DNA of 64,000 bases from JBNRMW01 sp050309795 (GTDB lineage Bacteria; Bacillota_I; Bacilli_A; Erysipelotrichales; Erysipelotrichaceae), in the NCBI GenBank assembly GCA_050309795.1, contig JBNRMW010000012.1:1-64000 (forward strand), in the 5' to 3' direction. The first letter of the stretch is position 1. Each line of letters starts with the position of its first letter. This document shows, in pieces, positions 1-7,394 of the stretch. Position numbers and translations under genes: made by a program. Below the pieces are notes generated by a model. It did not search any database. It was not told the DNA's origin and saw only the letters and a program-made list of their open reading frames with translations.

Positions 1-294
1 TATAATACATAAAAATATAAATTTATTATTATGAGAATATTTTTAAATAAAAGTACAATTAACAAGCCATACAAATATTAACTAGTATGGAAAATGTACT
101 TGTTCTATTTTATTAATAGTTATTTAAAAATACTATGCCTCATATGATAAAACTCCTTTAATTAATACTACATATTATAATATTTGTTTTTATTATATTT
201 GTCAAGGAAGATTTGATCCCTTAACGCATTTAACTTGTCATATTACTAATAACTCGTAGAGATTTTTATAGGAATTCATCTTTACATGATATAT
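1..294. other. AT-rich stretch without a recognisable gene
   Basis: Very AT-rich with stops in all frames. On the minus strand near 140-160 there is a good ribosome binding site (AAAGGAG) followed by ATG, but the frame closes after seven codons. The bases upstream of it (ATGTAGTATTAA) resemble those upstream of the small membrane protein gene at 4979-5113, so this may be the leftover leader of a deleted related gene. I see nothing else. Confidence 0.4.
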
Positions 295-825
295 TCAAAT
301 CTTAATTTTCCAGATTAGATGATGTTGACCCTCTGCCCAATAATTCTCTAGGAAATATTCAGGTTCACCAAACCTTTTTCTCCATATTTTCTGTGCATTG
401 GAATATCCACTATCCATACAAAACTCTTTGATTCCTTTACATTGTAATTCTTGAATCATAGCATTCAATAGTAAATTACCTATACCCTGTCCTTGGTAAT
501 CTGGTCTTACAAAAACTGTACCTATTTCATAAAGGTTCTTATATTTTCCATGTGTACAACTATTAATTAGGTCACTGGCAGGTCCATATTCTATTGTACC
601 TACTATACAGCCCTCATATTCTGCTATTAGGAAACATCTAAGTTCTCCATTGCTCTTTAGATCATTTTCTAAATATTGCTTCTTAGATTCAATTTCTTCC
701 TCTAAATCTTCTACCATTTCTTCGATACCTTCCTTGATAAAGGTATCGACCACTACAATTTTAAAAAATTTAACTAATCGGTCTTTGTCATCTTCAGTTG
801 GTCTTCTAATCCTAATGTGCATCAA
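295..825 (-). CDS. GNAT family N-acetyltransferase
   Basis: A 176-residue single-domain acetyltransferase of the GNAT fold, which moves an acetyl group from acetyl-CoA to an amine. The acetyl-CoA pyrophosphate-binding motif A is clear as RPDYQGQGIG at about residues 107-116, preceded by the beta-4 strand (YEIGTVFV). A second conserved part, with Asn and Ala before a short helix (GYSNAQKIW), follows at about 140. The N-terminal third has a charged helix rich in Glu and Lys. Length is usual for the family. The substrate cannot be told. It stands alone at the edge of a region of broken genes and has similar AT-rich codon use. The start is the first of two adjacent ATG codons. Confidence 0.85.
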   Translation of the reverse strand: MMHIRIRRPTEDDKDRLVKFFKIVVVDTFIKEGIEEMVEDLEEEIESKKQYLENDLKSNGELRCFLIAEYEGCIVGTIEYGPASDLINSCTHGKYKNLYEIGTVFVRPDYQGQGIGNLLLNAMIQELQCKGIKEFCMDSGYSNAQKIWRKRFGEPEYFLENYWAEGQHHLIWKIKI

Positions 826-844
826 TTAAATCTCGCCCCTTTAA

Positions 845-997
845 TCACTCTATACTTAGTCTCTTAATAGCCTGCTCTACATCAGATGTGAAAAAAATAT
901 TTTTTCCTTTATTACATTCATAAATAAAATCTTTCAAACTCTTACTTGTATATATAGAGAAATCTCCCACGATCATGACAAATCTTGTTTCAACCAT
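845..997 (-). pseudogene. DUF4180 protein, C-terminal fragment
   Basis: An open frame of 50 codons whose translation (MIVGDFSIYTSKSLKDFIYE, then a tail with FFTSDVEQAIKRL) matches what I remember as the C-terminal half of DUF4180 proteins, which are about 110-120 residues long. The N-terminal half is absent: upstream on the minus strand the frame soon meets a stop and runs directly into the group II intron remnant. There is no ribosome binding site at the fragment's ATG. I read it as a deletion remnant joined to the intron. Confidence 0.6.
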
Positions 998-1004
998 GGT
1001 GCAT

Positions 1005-1286
1005 ACTCTGTTTTCTCATATCCATAAGACCTCCCTAGATAAGAACAACGGCCTTCCTCACAAGTAACCGTCACATTTACTGTATAAGGTTCGGGTAGTA
1101 TTGGACTTTGTTTTGTTATGTAAACTCATCCACTTTATTTCACCCTGATGTGGCTTCTGTTCGCCAGTTCGGGATTTTGCCTCTAGTTTCCTTCAGATTC
1201 CATGTCGCTGTGGATAAATTTACTTTTAGCTAAAGGTTCCTACCAAATAGCTTTTACCATCAAGTTGTTGCCCATGTTGGGCACAC
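1005..1286 (-). mobile_element. Group IIC intron remnant (5' part, domain I)
   Basis: On the minus strand the element starts with GTGTGCCC at 1286, the GUGYG 5' end of group II introns. It then carries in order the conserved strings ATGGAATCTGAAGGAA, GAACTGGCGAACAGAA, GATGAGTTTACATAACAAAA with CAAAGTCC directly after, and GGGAGGTCTTATGGA. From memory these match domain I of group IIC introns such as the Oceanobacillus iheyensis one. Domains II-VI and the reverse transcriptase are missing; the element stops next to the DUF4180 fragment. It lies immediately downstream of an intrinsic terminator, the known insertion preference of class C introns. It is therefore a dead, truncated copy. Confidence 0.8.
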
Positions 1287-1322
1287 AAATAAAAAGGAGT
1301 AGCAAATGCTATCCCTTTTTTC
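1287..1322 (-). terminator. Intrinsic terminator downstream of the rhomboid gene
   Basis: Inverted repeat AAAAAGGAGTAGCA (1291-1304) and TGCTATCCCTTTTT (1307-1320), with one wobble and one mismatch, gives a hairpin with a T-rich tail on the minus strand. It ends the transcript of the rhomboid gene and directly abuts the 5' end of the group II intron remnant. Confidence 0.75.
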
Positions 1323-1410
1323 AACAATCGCGCCCTTTTGTTAAATTAAATTATTATTGAACAATTAACATAAACTGGTAGAATCTTACGTATGTATTCA
1401 AGTTGCTAAG

Positions 1411-2112
1411 TCACGACCACCTTTGTAGGGAAAAGAGAATAACGGCAGTGAGAGATCCACCCAGAATTGCTGCTCCATGTATATCATGAAACACCAACAG
1501 AGTTATCACACCAATGAAACCACCTATACTAGATAGGGTGCCTAATAATTTTTCTGGATTTTTCCTTTTCATGATAATTCCTGTAAGAACCCCAACCATA
1601 ATGAAGAGTCCTATTGATACATAGATTCTTCCACTTGCAAAACTGACAAGACCAACAACAATATAAAGACTTAACAAGAGAGAAAGTGGATTTGCTACCT
1701 TTTTCCTACTTATCAATGTAATAATATATAATCCACCTAATAGGCCACAAAGACCTACTGATGCTCCAGCGCCATATGGTTCCCATGCATAGCCTGCAAT
1801 CTCGCCAATCAAACCTCCCGCTAAATAAAGAAAAAGAAAATCAATTTTTCCATATAATCGTTCAACTTCAATCCCGATTACTATAATACACACTATATTG
1901 AAAATGTACTGTCCCCAACCATCGGAATGGACAAGTAAGGGTGTTATAATCCTCCACCACTCTCCAGATGCCAATCTTTCGGGGTCACGACGAAGTATGT
2001 TCAATACTTCAGGTTGAAAAAATTGAAAAATTGTTACAATGGAGGTAATTAAAACAATGACCATTGTCAAGGACAAGAAAAACTTGTTGTTTTTTATTGT
2101 TTTACCGTACAT
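1411..2112 (-). CDS. Rhomboid family intramembrane serine protease
   Basis: A 233-residue polytopic membrane protein with six or seven hydrophobic segments. The rhomboid hallmarks are visible: EWWRIITPLLVHS at about 51-63 (the L1-loop WR motif), the nucleophile region GASVG at 116-120 with Ser118, and a C-terminal helix with HDIHG at 209-213, where His212 would be the dyad base. The residue after the serine is Val rather than the more usual Gly. Rhomboids cut membrane helices of substrate proteins; the substrate here is unknown. The gene lies just downstream of the glycosidase gene on the same strand and is probably cotranscribed with it, ending at the terminator near 1300. It appears intact despite the decayed neighbourhood. 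Confidence 0.8.
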   Translation of the reverse strand: MYGKTIKNNKFFLSLTMVIVLITSIVTIFQFFQPEVLNILRRDPERLASGEWWRIITPLLVHSDGWGQYIFNIVCIIVIGIEVERLYGKIDFLFLYLAGGLIGEIAGYAWEPYGAGASVGLCGLLGGLYIITLISRKKVANPLSLLLSLYIVVGLVSFASGRIYVSIGLFIMVGVLTGIIMKRKNPEKLLGTLSSIGGFIGVITLLVFHDIHGAAILGGSLTAVILFSLQRWS

Positions 2113-2131
2113 ATATCTTCACTCCATTAAA

Positions 2132-3175
2132 TTACCCTAATTCCCGTATTAATCGCTTGAATGTGTAGTATGCTGGTTTCGGTGAGTAATCATCTCGCAT
2201 AACCCCAAATTGATGGAATAGATCATCTATGGAACTATTAGCATCCCGGAGTCCGAAAAGTTCGAAATGTGAAATGTTAAGTTCACTTCGTAAACTGTAG
2301 ACTGTACGTATCACTGTTTCGAGTACCTTTGATTGATGTTCATAAGACCTATCTAAATCAGAAATAGACTTTTTCCCAGTAGACCACCCGTTTTCAGTAA
2401 TTCGTATAGGAACTGAATTTGGTATACCAGCCTTAACGAGATCCACTTCCCTTAAACTACGAAGTGTATGTTCCACGACAGAAGGCACTTCCTGTAAAGC
2501 GAGAGTTTGCTCACCAAACACGTCTACATAAAAATTATGTCCAATAAAATCAACATATTTAACAAATTTATCATTTCCTTCTTTAGTGAGATTCTCCCAA
2601 AAGTATGGAACTGATGCATCACCGCTTGGTACCGAACCAAATCCAATATTAATTGGGAGTTTAAGCTTTTGGGCTTGCTTTTTCGCTACAACCACTCCTT
2701 CTACCAATGCTTGAATAATATGCGGATTCGACCCCTCCATAAACGGTAAATTAGGTTCGTTGGTAATTTGAAGGGAGCCCAAATGTGAGCCAAAATCGTT
2801 TATTACTTTTTTAATAAAATTAAGCCAATGATCAAGTTCTATATCCGACCCTTGTTTCTTTGTCCAATCACCTAATACTATACACAAGTCTCCCAATAAA
2901 CTATCATCGCGAAAAAATGCTATATTGGATAACATTTCAGATTCCCATTCTTTCGTATAAACAATGTACATTCTCGGAATTACCCTTTTTGCATCCCCTT
3001 GTAAATCCTTTAAAGCTAGTTGAATCTTATCAAAATCATCAATAGGTCCTTTAGCCAACCCAGAAGGTGTACCTACCGCACCTAATGGGTAAACTCCAAA
3101 CGTTAAACTAGTTGGATTCATATACTCTACACTTCCTTTCAGATAATCAATTTCGATTACTTTAAATTCACCCAA
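2132..3175 (-). CDS. Clan GH-A type glycoside hydrolase-like TIM-barrel protein
   Basis: A 347-residue cytosolic protein without signal peptide. It looks like a beta/alpha-barrel glycosidase of clan GH-A (GH5/GH39/GH53-like). Support: a strand ending in ITNEP (Glu140, expected acid/base in the NEP motif) and a later strand ending in ITENGW (Glu261, expected nucleophile), about 120 residues apart as in this clan. Other barrel strands, such as YVDFIGHNFY at about 207-216, also fit. The substrate is not evident. It precedes the rhomboid gene by about 20 bases and appears to be the first gene of that unit. No clear sugar-related neighbours exist, so its role is open. Confidence 0.65.
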   Translation of the reverse strand: MGEFKVIEIDYLKGSVEYMNPTSLTFGVYPLGAVGTPSGLAKGPIDDFDKIQLALKDLQGDAKRVIPRMYIVYTKEWESEMLSNIAFFRDDSLLGDLCIVLGDWTKKQGSDIELDHWLNFIKKVINDFGSHLGSLQITNEPNLPFMEGSNPHIIQALVEGVVVAKKQAQKLKLPINIGFGSVPSGDASVPYFWENLTKEGNDKFVKYVDFIGHNFYVDVFGEQTLALQEVPSVVEHTLRSLREVDLVKAGIPNSVPIRITENGWSTGKKSISDLDRSYEHQSKVLETVIRTVYSLRSELNISHFELFGLRDANSSIDDLFHQFGVMRDDYSPKPAYYTFKRLIRELG

Positions 3176-3254
3176 GACAACAAATTATAATACCACAATC
3201 CACTCCGTTTGATGTGCAGCTCTAATTCCACAACTGCGCCTGATTGCTTAGTTA

Positions 3255-3415
3255 TTATTCTTTATTTGATTGTCTGTATATAACCATTACCACATATAAA
3301 AAATTGAGGATGAATACTTTATATCTACGACATCAAAAGAATTACCATTTAAAAGATTATTTACTTTTCTGTCTAAGCCTGCCTCAGTCATCGCAGTAAA
3401 GGTTTTTACATTCAT
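3255..3415 (-). pseudogene. Cse60-like small protein, frameshifted
   Basis: Behind a good ribosome binding site (AGGAGAATG) an ATG at 3415 opens a frame with VKTFTAMTEAGLDRKVNNLL and then DVVDIKYSSSIF, which resembles the small sporulation-associated Cse60 family (about 60 residues) from memory. The frame closes at 3287 after 42 codons. Shifting by one base at the A-run near 3298-3303 continues into FYVVMVIYR, the expected C-terminal strand, and stops at 3255. So the gene is complete in content but broken by one frameshift in a homopolymer; a sequencing error cannot be excluded. Confidence 0.5.
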
Positions 3416-3477
3416 TTATCATTCTCCTAAAATTAATAATTTATTAAGTAATCTGTCCCATTTGTTGAACTAGTCTT

Positions 3478-3707
3478 TTATAAAATGGCTTTTACATTCC
3501 CAATTCCACATCTTTCATCATTCAATTCTGTAGCAATTTGATTAATCGCTATCAGGTCAAATGATTACGCATTGTAATAAATTCCCACATCTATATCAGA
3601 ATCTTCTGTATGGGTGCCTCTTGCACATGAACCCCTAATATAATACCTCTCACGCAAGGCCAAGAAGATAATTTCTCTGTTACCATTTGAATAGCATTGT
3701 CTACCAT
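3478..3707 (-). pseudogene. Nucleotidyltransferase-domain protein, N-terminal remnant
   Basis: The minus-strand translation gives MVDNAIQMVTEKLSSWPCVR then, after a one-base shift, GSCARGTHTEDSDIDVGIYY. This is the classic nucleotidyltransferase pattern (GGS, then DxD) of the minimal or aminoglycoside-type enzymes. An in-frame stop follows (near 3565), then FDLIAINQIATELNDE, and the homology ends at about 3480. At least one frameshift, one nonsense codon and loss of the C-terminal two thirds make this a dead gene. Confidence 0.7.
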
Positions 3708-3727
3708 ACTAATACACCCCTTTAATA

Positions 3728-4410
3728 TCAAAAGCTATAGTCCCTTTTATTGGTCCACTTACAATTTATCAGTACTAAAAATAAAATAATTATCGTTCCA
3801 GCATACCCTTTCATTAACACTTCCAGTGCCTCCAGGCTAGGTATATCAAGAAAATTACTTGGTTCATCCATTAATAATATATTATAACTACCCATAAGCT
3901 TTTTGGCCAGCATTAATTTAATAATTTCGCCCCCACTTAAACAGATGGTTTTTTGTTAATATCCCCATCTTTAATTCCCATGGAAGTGAGTAATGAGCGG
4001 TTTTTGGAAATATTGTAATCACAATCCTCCTGTATAAATTCCATAACCTTTCGATTATGGTTATATTTATACCCATTTTAGGAAAATTAGCCTACTTCTG
4101 CCTTAGGGGATATTGATATACCATCTTCATGGTTTAATATCATTTCGATTAGAGTTGTTTTCCAGTACCATTTTCTCCAGTTAGTGCCACATTTGCCCCG
4201 ATAGGAATTTGGAAGGAGGCTTTTTTAAATAGCACATTATCCCCAAAGTTCCTATTCCCTTCTTCTCCAATAATAGGGTAGGGATTATGAAGTTCAAATG
4301 CCTTGCTCTGTTTAAAACGAATAGCGCTGACGTTTTCTAGAGCTTTTATTTCCCCCAAACCTTCAATTCTCTGCTCAATGGACTTAGCAGCATTATGCAA
4401 TGTTTCTTGC
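3728..4410 (-). pseudogene. ABC-F ribosome-protection type ATPase, decayed C-terminal half
   Basis: The pieces are collinear on the minus strand. They are a linker helix (AKSIEQRIEGL), a second nucleotide-binding domain with GDNVLFKKASFQIPIG and the Walker A GENGTGK (frameshifted right after the Lys), and GISISPKAEVG followed by a stop. After these come the signature-like CLSGGEIIKLMLAKKLMG and the Walker B LLMDEPSNFLDIPSLEALE (3800-3860). This order and the motif DEPSNFLDI fit ABC-F proteins of the Vga/Lsa/CplR type, which protect ribosomes from antibiotics. At least four frame breaks are present and the N-terminal half is missing, so it cannot confer resistance. Its upstream end is joined abruptly to a Fic fragment. 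Confidence 0.75.
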
Positions 4411-4444
4411 TTGTTTCCTATAGTTTTCTGATGGAATATTTATT

Positions 4445-4766
4445 TTACTGGCTTCTACCATTCCCTTCCCTAAAAGGATGTGCAACATTCATTTCTACAT
4501 ATTTTTCAATAATACTATCAAAATCGGACCCTGGCATCTTTTCAATAACTTCCAGGTTAGATTCTAAAAATCCAACAGGAGCAAAACGAAAATTACCTTT
4601 TGATAAATTAACTGTCCTTATTTTTCTTGCACAATCAAATACATCTTGAAATATATAATGATGAATTTGTTGCACTCCCTTAAATGTTCCTACTTCAAAG
4701 GTATCTATTATCCCGTCATCAAAAAGTTCATAAGCTCTTTTTTGTTAATTCTGTATTTTCCCACAT
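4445..4766 (-). pseudogene. Fic domain protein, truncated N-terminal part
   Basis: An ATG at 4766 behind AAAGGAGG starts WENTELTKK. After a one-base loss in an A-run (near 4735) the frame continues as RAYELFDDGIIDTFEVGTF and QQIHHYIFQDVFD, and ends with the Fic core motif HPFREGNGRS. Fic proteins transfer AMP or other groups to target proteins. Here the protein stops right after the core motif (SQ then stop), so the C-terminal helices are lost, and the DNA runs straight into the ABC-F remnant. It is a truncated, frameshifted remnant of a cell-filamentation-type Fic gene of about 200 codons. Confidence 0.75.
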
Positions 4767-4978
4767 AAATCATACCTCCTTTTCATATAACATATCTCTT
4801 GTTCCATATTCCCCCTGTTATTCTATAAACTCTTTTGGGATTATGCCTTCTGAAAATCTTACTCTTTTATGTAAGAAGTTATCAGCTTTTAACTATTAAA
4901 ATTATCACTAAACCCAAAAGATTTGTTGCACATTTTTCTATATCCACGACGCAGTTTATAAACTACACGCTTCTTTAA

Positions 4979-5113
4979 TTATAATATATTTTCATCTTTT
5001 AGTTCTTTTATTGCCTTTTTCACGGCTGTTTTTATTACAAAATATAGGATTATTGCTGGTATTCCTAGGTATAAAGGTAATGAAATAAAAAGTGAAGGTA
5101 AAACATTAATCAT
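4979..5113 (-). CDS. Small single-span membrane protein (44 residues)
   Basis: A short frame with an excellent ribosome binding site (AAAGGAG, 8 bases before ATG). The product begins MINVLPSLFISLPLYLG, has one hydrophobic span at about residues 5-27 (LFISLPLYLGIPAIILYFVI), and ends with a charged amphipathic helix (KTAVKKAIKELKDENIL). It resembles small DUF6019-like proteins as I remember them. No function is known to me. The clean frame, start site and charge distribution suggest it is a real gene although all neighbours are broken. Confidence 0.5.
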   Translation of the reverse strand: MINVLPSLFISLPLYLGIPAIILYFVIKTAVKKAIKELKDENIL

Positions 5114-5357
5114 ATGAGTTCACTCCTTTAATTTCAATTAAGTTCGCTTAATACTACATATACGTAATTATTATTATTATTTTAAATGTAATTATACTAA
5201 CTAATTGTCAACTATTAAAGAACTAATATTCTTGCCCCCTCTCATACATTGCTTACAGCAATCAACTTTAATTACTCTAAGCAATACACAAAATATATTT
5301 ATTTAAAGTTCCTGAAACCCTTGGTTTCATAACATTAACTGCACCCATCACTATTAA
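5114..5357. other. Intergenic AT-rich region, nothing recognised
   Basis: About 245 bases with no frame of note, between the small membrane protein gene (transcribed leftwards) and the sugar dehydrogenase fragment. The part next to 5113 should hold the promoter of the small gene. Confidence 0.3.
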
Positions 5358-5585
5358 GACACGTTCCCCGGTGGTTATGTCTATGAAGGAACACCTATTC
5401 CATCTTTGCAGGGGTTCTATGTATACGGTGATTTTATGAGTGGAAAGATCTGGGCTTTAAAAGGGGAGACAAATGTCGAATTATTGGATACATCGTTAAA
5501 CATCTCATCTTTTGGTAAAGACGAGCAAGGGGAACTCTATGTCGTTGATTTGTGTGGTAAGATCTACCAAATTGAAAGGCCTTGA
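5358..5585 (+). pseudogene. PQQ-type sugar dehydrogenase family, C-terminal fragment
   Basis: The plus-strand frame reads GGYVYEGTPIPSLQGFYVYG, then DFMSGKIWAL, then LNISSFGKDEQGELYVVDLC and a stop. This is the last beta-propeller blade of the soluble aldose sugar dehydrogenase (GDL/YliI-like) family, which normally runs to 350-450 residues. A stop codon at 5355-5357 closes the frame upstream and no start exists, so only the last 75 or so codons remain. A terminator follows. The composition here is less AT-rich than in the preceding pseudogenes. Confidence 0.7.
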
Positions 5586-5642
5586 TTTCGTTTTCAACTT
5601 TGAACAACCACTATATGTAGACGTAAATTAAACAAACGACAG

Positions 5643-5684
5643 GACTTGAGTAAAAGGAATAATCTTTCGCTCAAGTTCTTTTTG
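5643..5684 (+). terminator. Intrinsic terminator after sugar dehydrogenase fragment
   Basis: ACTTGAG (5644-5650) pairs with CTCAAGT (5670-5676), with further pairing of AAAG/CTTT inside the loop, and is followed by TCTTTTT. Confidence 0.7.
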
Positions 5685-5729
5685 AAGGAAGGCCAGCTGA
5701 TCGCCAGATATAATTATACATAAATGACA

Positions 5730-5758
5730 TTGTTTTATTTTTAAACACCTGTTACAAT
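5730..5758 (+). promoter_or_regulatory. Sigma-70 type promoter candidate
   Basis: TTGTTT (5730-5735), a 17-base spacer and TACAAT (5753-5758). No intact gene starts just after it; the next frame is a probable TetR remnant. Confidence 0.4.
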
Positions 5759-5762
5759 ACAA

Positions 5763-6103
5763 AAAAGATATGAAGAAGATCAACAACACCTATTTGTAAA
5801 ACAGATTGCTCAGGACCAACAACGGGAGAATATCATGCCTCTTTGTCGTACATTCTTTTGCATCTTGCGTGCAAAATTAGCCGATCATTATTATATGGGA
5901 GAAATAATACGCCAAAAACTACCAAAAAACTAAAAATCAGCGATCCGAAGGTGTTTGTCTTTATTGTTGTGTCGTACTATATAGGGTACACCATTGTCAA
6001 TGCCCTGTTGATGTTTACAACAGGACTATCCGGTCCTGAATGGGTTGTTAAGGGATTCCAATCTTTAGAAGTATTTCTACAAGGGGAACATGATCCCTTT
6101 TGA
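5763..6103 (+). pseudogene. Probable TetR-type regulator C-terminal remnant, frameshifted
   Basis: One frame reads DQQRENIMPLCRTFFCILRA, then KLADHYYMGEIIRQKLPK, and stops at about 5932. The next frame takes over at the A-run there with KLKISDPKVFVFIVVSYYIG and ends WVVKGFQSLEVFLQG. Joined, this looks like the ligand-binding half of a TetR/AcrR regulator, whose last helix typically ends in a GF..L..FL pattern. The N-terminal helix-turn-helix is missing. The second frame alone (from 5843) could be read as an 86-residue protein, but it has no good start site. I consider a decayed regulator more likely, with modest certainty. Confidence 0.4.
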
Positions 6104-6137
6104 GTCAAAGTTCATCTAACAAAATAAGCAAAAAGAC

Positions 6138-6165
6138 TTGTAAATTGGACAAGATGTGGTATCAT
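6138..6165 (+). promoter_or_regulatory. Promoter of rpmE
   Basis: TTGTAA (6138-6143), spacer of 16, TATCAT (6160-6165). It leaves a leader of about 50 bases before the rpmE start. Confidence 0.5.
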
Positions 6166-6189
6166 GTTTAAGCAAGTTGCACTTACTTT

Positions 6190-6206
6190 GGGCGAGCCCA
6201 TCGCTC
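6190..6206 (+). promoter_or_regulatory. Hairpin in the rpmE leader, possible L31 autoregulatory site
   Basis: GGGCGA (6190-6195) pairs with TCGCTC (6201-6206; one G-U), loop GCCCA. It lies between promoter and ribosome binding site of the L31 gene. Short leaders for L31 autoregulation are known in Firmicutes, but I cannot show this belongs to that class. Confidence 0.35.
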
Positions 6207-6225
6207 AAGGCGGAAGGAGATACAT

Positions 6226-6447
6226 ATGAAAAAAGGAATTCATCCAACGTTTAATCTCGTGACAGCGACCTGTGTCTCATGTGGAAATGTCTTTGAAGTT
6301 GGGTCAACCGCAACCGAAATTCGCGTTGATACCTGCTCCAACTGCCACCCATTCTATACGGGGAAACAACGTTTCACACAAGCACAAGGACGTATCGAGA
6401 AATTTAACCGTAAATACGGAAAACGTACAGAACAAACACAAGAGTAA
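6226..6447 (+). CDS. rpmE: 50S ribosomal protein L31, zinc-binding form
   Basis: A 73-residue protein of the large ribosomal subunit. It starts MKKGIHPTFN and has the four Cys of the zinc-containing (C+) type: Cys16, Cys19, Cys37 and Cys40, with the conserved HPFYTGKQ directly after. The C-terminal tail is basic and helical. The ATG follows GGAAGGAG by 6 bases. In many Firmicutes rpmE sits just before tdk-prfA-prmC; here 13 kb of catabolic genes lie between. The presence of the zinc form suggests that a zinc-free paralogue (YtiA-type) may exist elsewhere. It is monocistronic, with its own promoter and two terminators. Confidence 0.97.
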   Translation: MKKGIHPTFNLVTATCVSCGNVFEVGSTATEIRVDTCSNCHPFYTGKQRFTQAQGRIEKFNRKYGKRTEQTQE

Positions 6448-6467
6448 GGCTAGGCCTTACTTTTTTG
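6445..6467 (+). terminator. Terminator of rpmE
   Basis: TAAGGC (6445-6450), loop TAG, GCCTTA (6454-6459), then C and six T. The hairpin uses the stop codon of rpmE as its first bases. Confidence 0.85.
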
Positions 6468-6473
6468 TTGCTT

Positions 6474-6499
6474 AAAACGACTCTTGGTCGTTTTTTTTC
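6474..6499 (+). terminator. Second terminator after rpmE
   Basis: AAACGAC (6475-6481), loop TCTTG, GTCGTTT (6487-6493) followed by a run of T. Confidence 0.75.
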
Positions 6500-6602
6500 T
6501 TTACTTAGGCAATTATGAAAAAAATACCGTATTGCTACTGCAAAAGAAGTTCAATATGGATACATGTATAAATGATACTCTACACCTGAAGGAGAGAACA
6601 CA

Positions 6603-7379
6603 ATGTCGAATATTGAAAAAATAGTTGAAATTCCACTAGGAAAAGATTTACAATACACGGGTATGACCGTTTACAAGCTGGCCCCTAATCAGGTCCTTGA
6701 AGAAACGCTAGCAAAAGATGTTGAAGCTTGCGTGGTCATCCTGAGTGGGGATGCTCAAACCAAAATCAACGACGTCGATTACGAAATCACAGGAAATCGA
6801 ACCACGGTCTTTGACGATCGAGCCCCTTACGCGTTATACATTACCGCAGGCGATGCGTATGTTGTTCAAGCACAAACAGCTTGTGAAGTAGCGATATGCC
6901 GGGCACCAGGAAAAGCAACCTATCCGAGCCGCTTCATTACGCCAAGTGATTGCTCCGTGGAACATCGCGGGTCTGGACAAATCCAACGTGTCGCTAAAAA
7001 TATCTTACCAGAAACCGATCCTGCCGATAGTTTATTGGTGGTAGAAGTCATCACGACGGGCGGTAACTGGTCAAGTTTCCCATCTCATCGTCACGATGAA
7101 GACAATTTACCAACTCAATCCTATTTGGAGGAAATATACTACCACAAACTAAACCCCGATACAGGTGGTTTTGCGTTACAACGGGTGTACAATGATGACC
7201 ACAGTTTGGATGAAGCCTATGTGGTTAAAAACAATAGTACCGTTTTAGTTAAAGAAGGGTATCACCCCGTGGCGGTCCCTCCAGGATATGATTTATATTA
7301 TCTCAACAATATGGCTGGTCCAAAACGAACTTGGAAGTTCTATAACGACCCGTATTTTGAGAAACTACTAAAACCATAA
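6603..7379 (+). CDS. iolB: 5-deoxy-glucuronate isomerase family protein (IolB-like)
   Basis: A 258-residue bicupin of the KduI/IolB family. IolB turns 5-deoxy-D-glucuronate into 2-deoxy-5-keto-D-gluconate in inositol breakdown. The C-terminal cupin carries the IolB signature: GNWSSFPSHRHDEDNLP at about 154-170, YLEEIYYHK at 174-182, LQRVYNDD at about 192-199 and YHPVAVPPGYDLYYLN at 220-235. It ends with AGPKRTWKFYNDP. Likely metal ligands are His162, His164, Glu176 or Glu177, and His221. It is a little shorter than Bacillus IolB (about 271). It leads an operon that lacks iolC, iolD, iolE, iolG and iolJ but holds a transaldolase and an IolA-like dehydrogenase. Its true substrate may therefore be 5-deoxyglucuronate itself or a close relative. 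The ribosome binding site is GAAGGAG. Confidence 0.9.
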   Translation: MSNIEKIVEIPLGKDLQYTGMTVYKLAPNQVLEETLAKDVEACVVILSGDAQTKINDVDYEITGNRTTVFDDRAPYALYITAGDAYVVQAQTACEVAICRAPGKATYPSRFITPSDCSVEHRGSGQIQRVAKNILPETDPADSLLVVEVITTGGNWSSFPSHRHDEDNLPTQSYLEEIYYHKLNPDTGGFALQRVYNDDHSLDEAYVVKNNSTVLVKEGYHPVAVPPGYDLYYLNNMAGPKRTWKFYNDPYFEKLLKP

Positions 7380-7394
7380 TACAGGAAGACCATC

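Noticed and set aside
5843..6103. Independent 86-residue membrane protein
   Set aside because: The first part of the frame is out of phase with a better protein pattern in the neighbouring frame; joined frames look like a TetR C-terminal domain instead.
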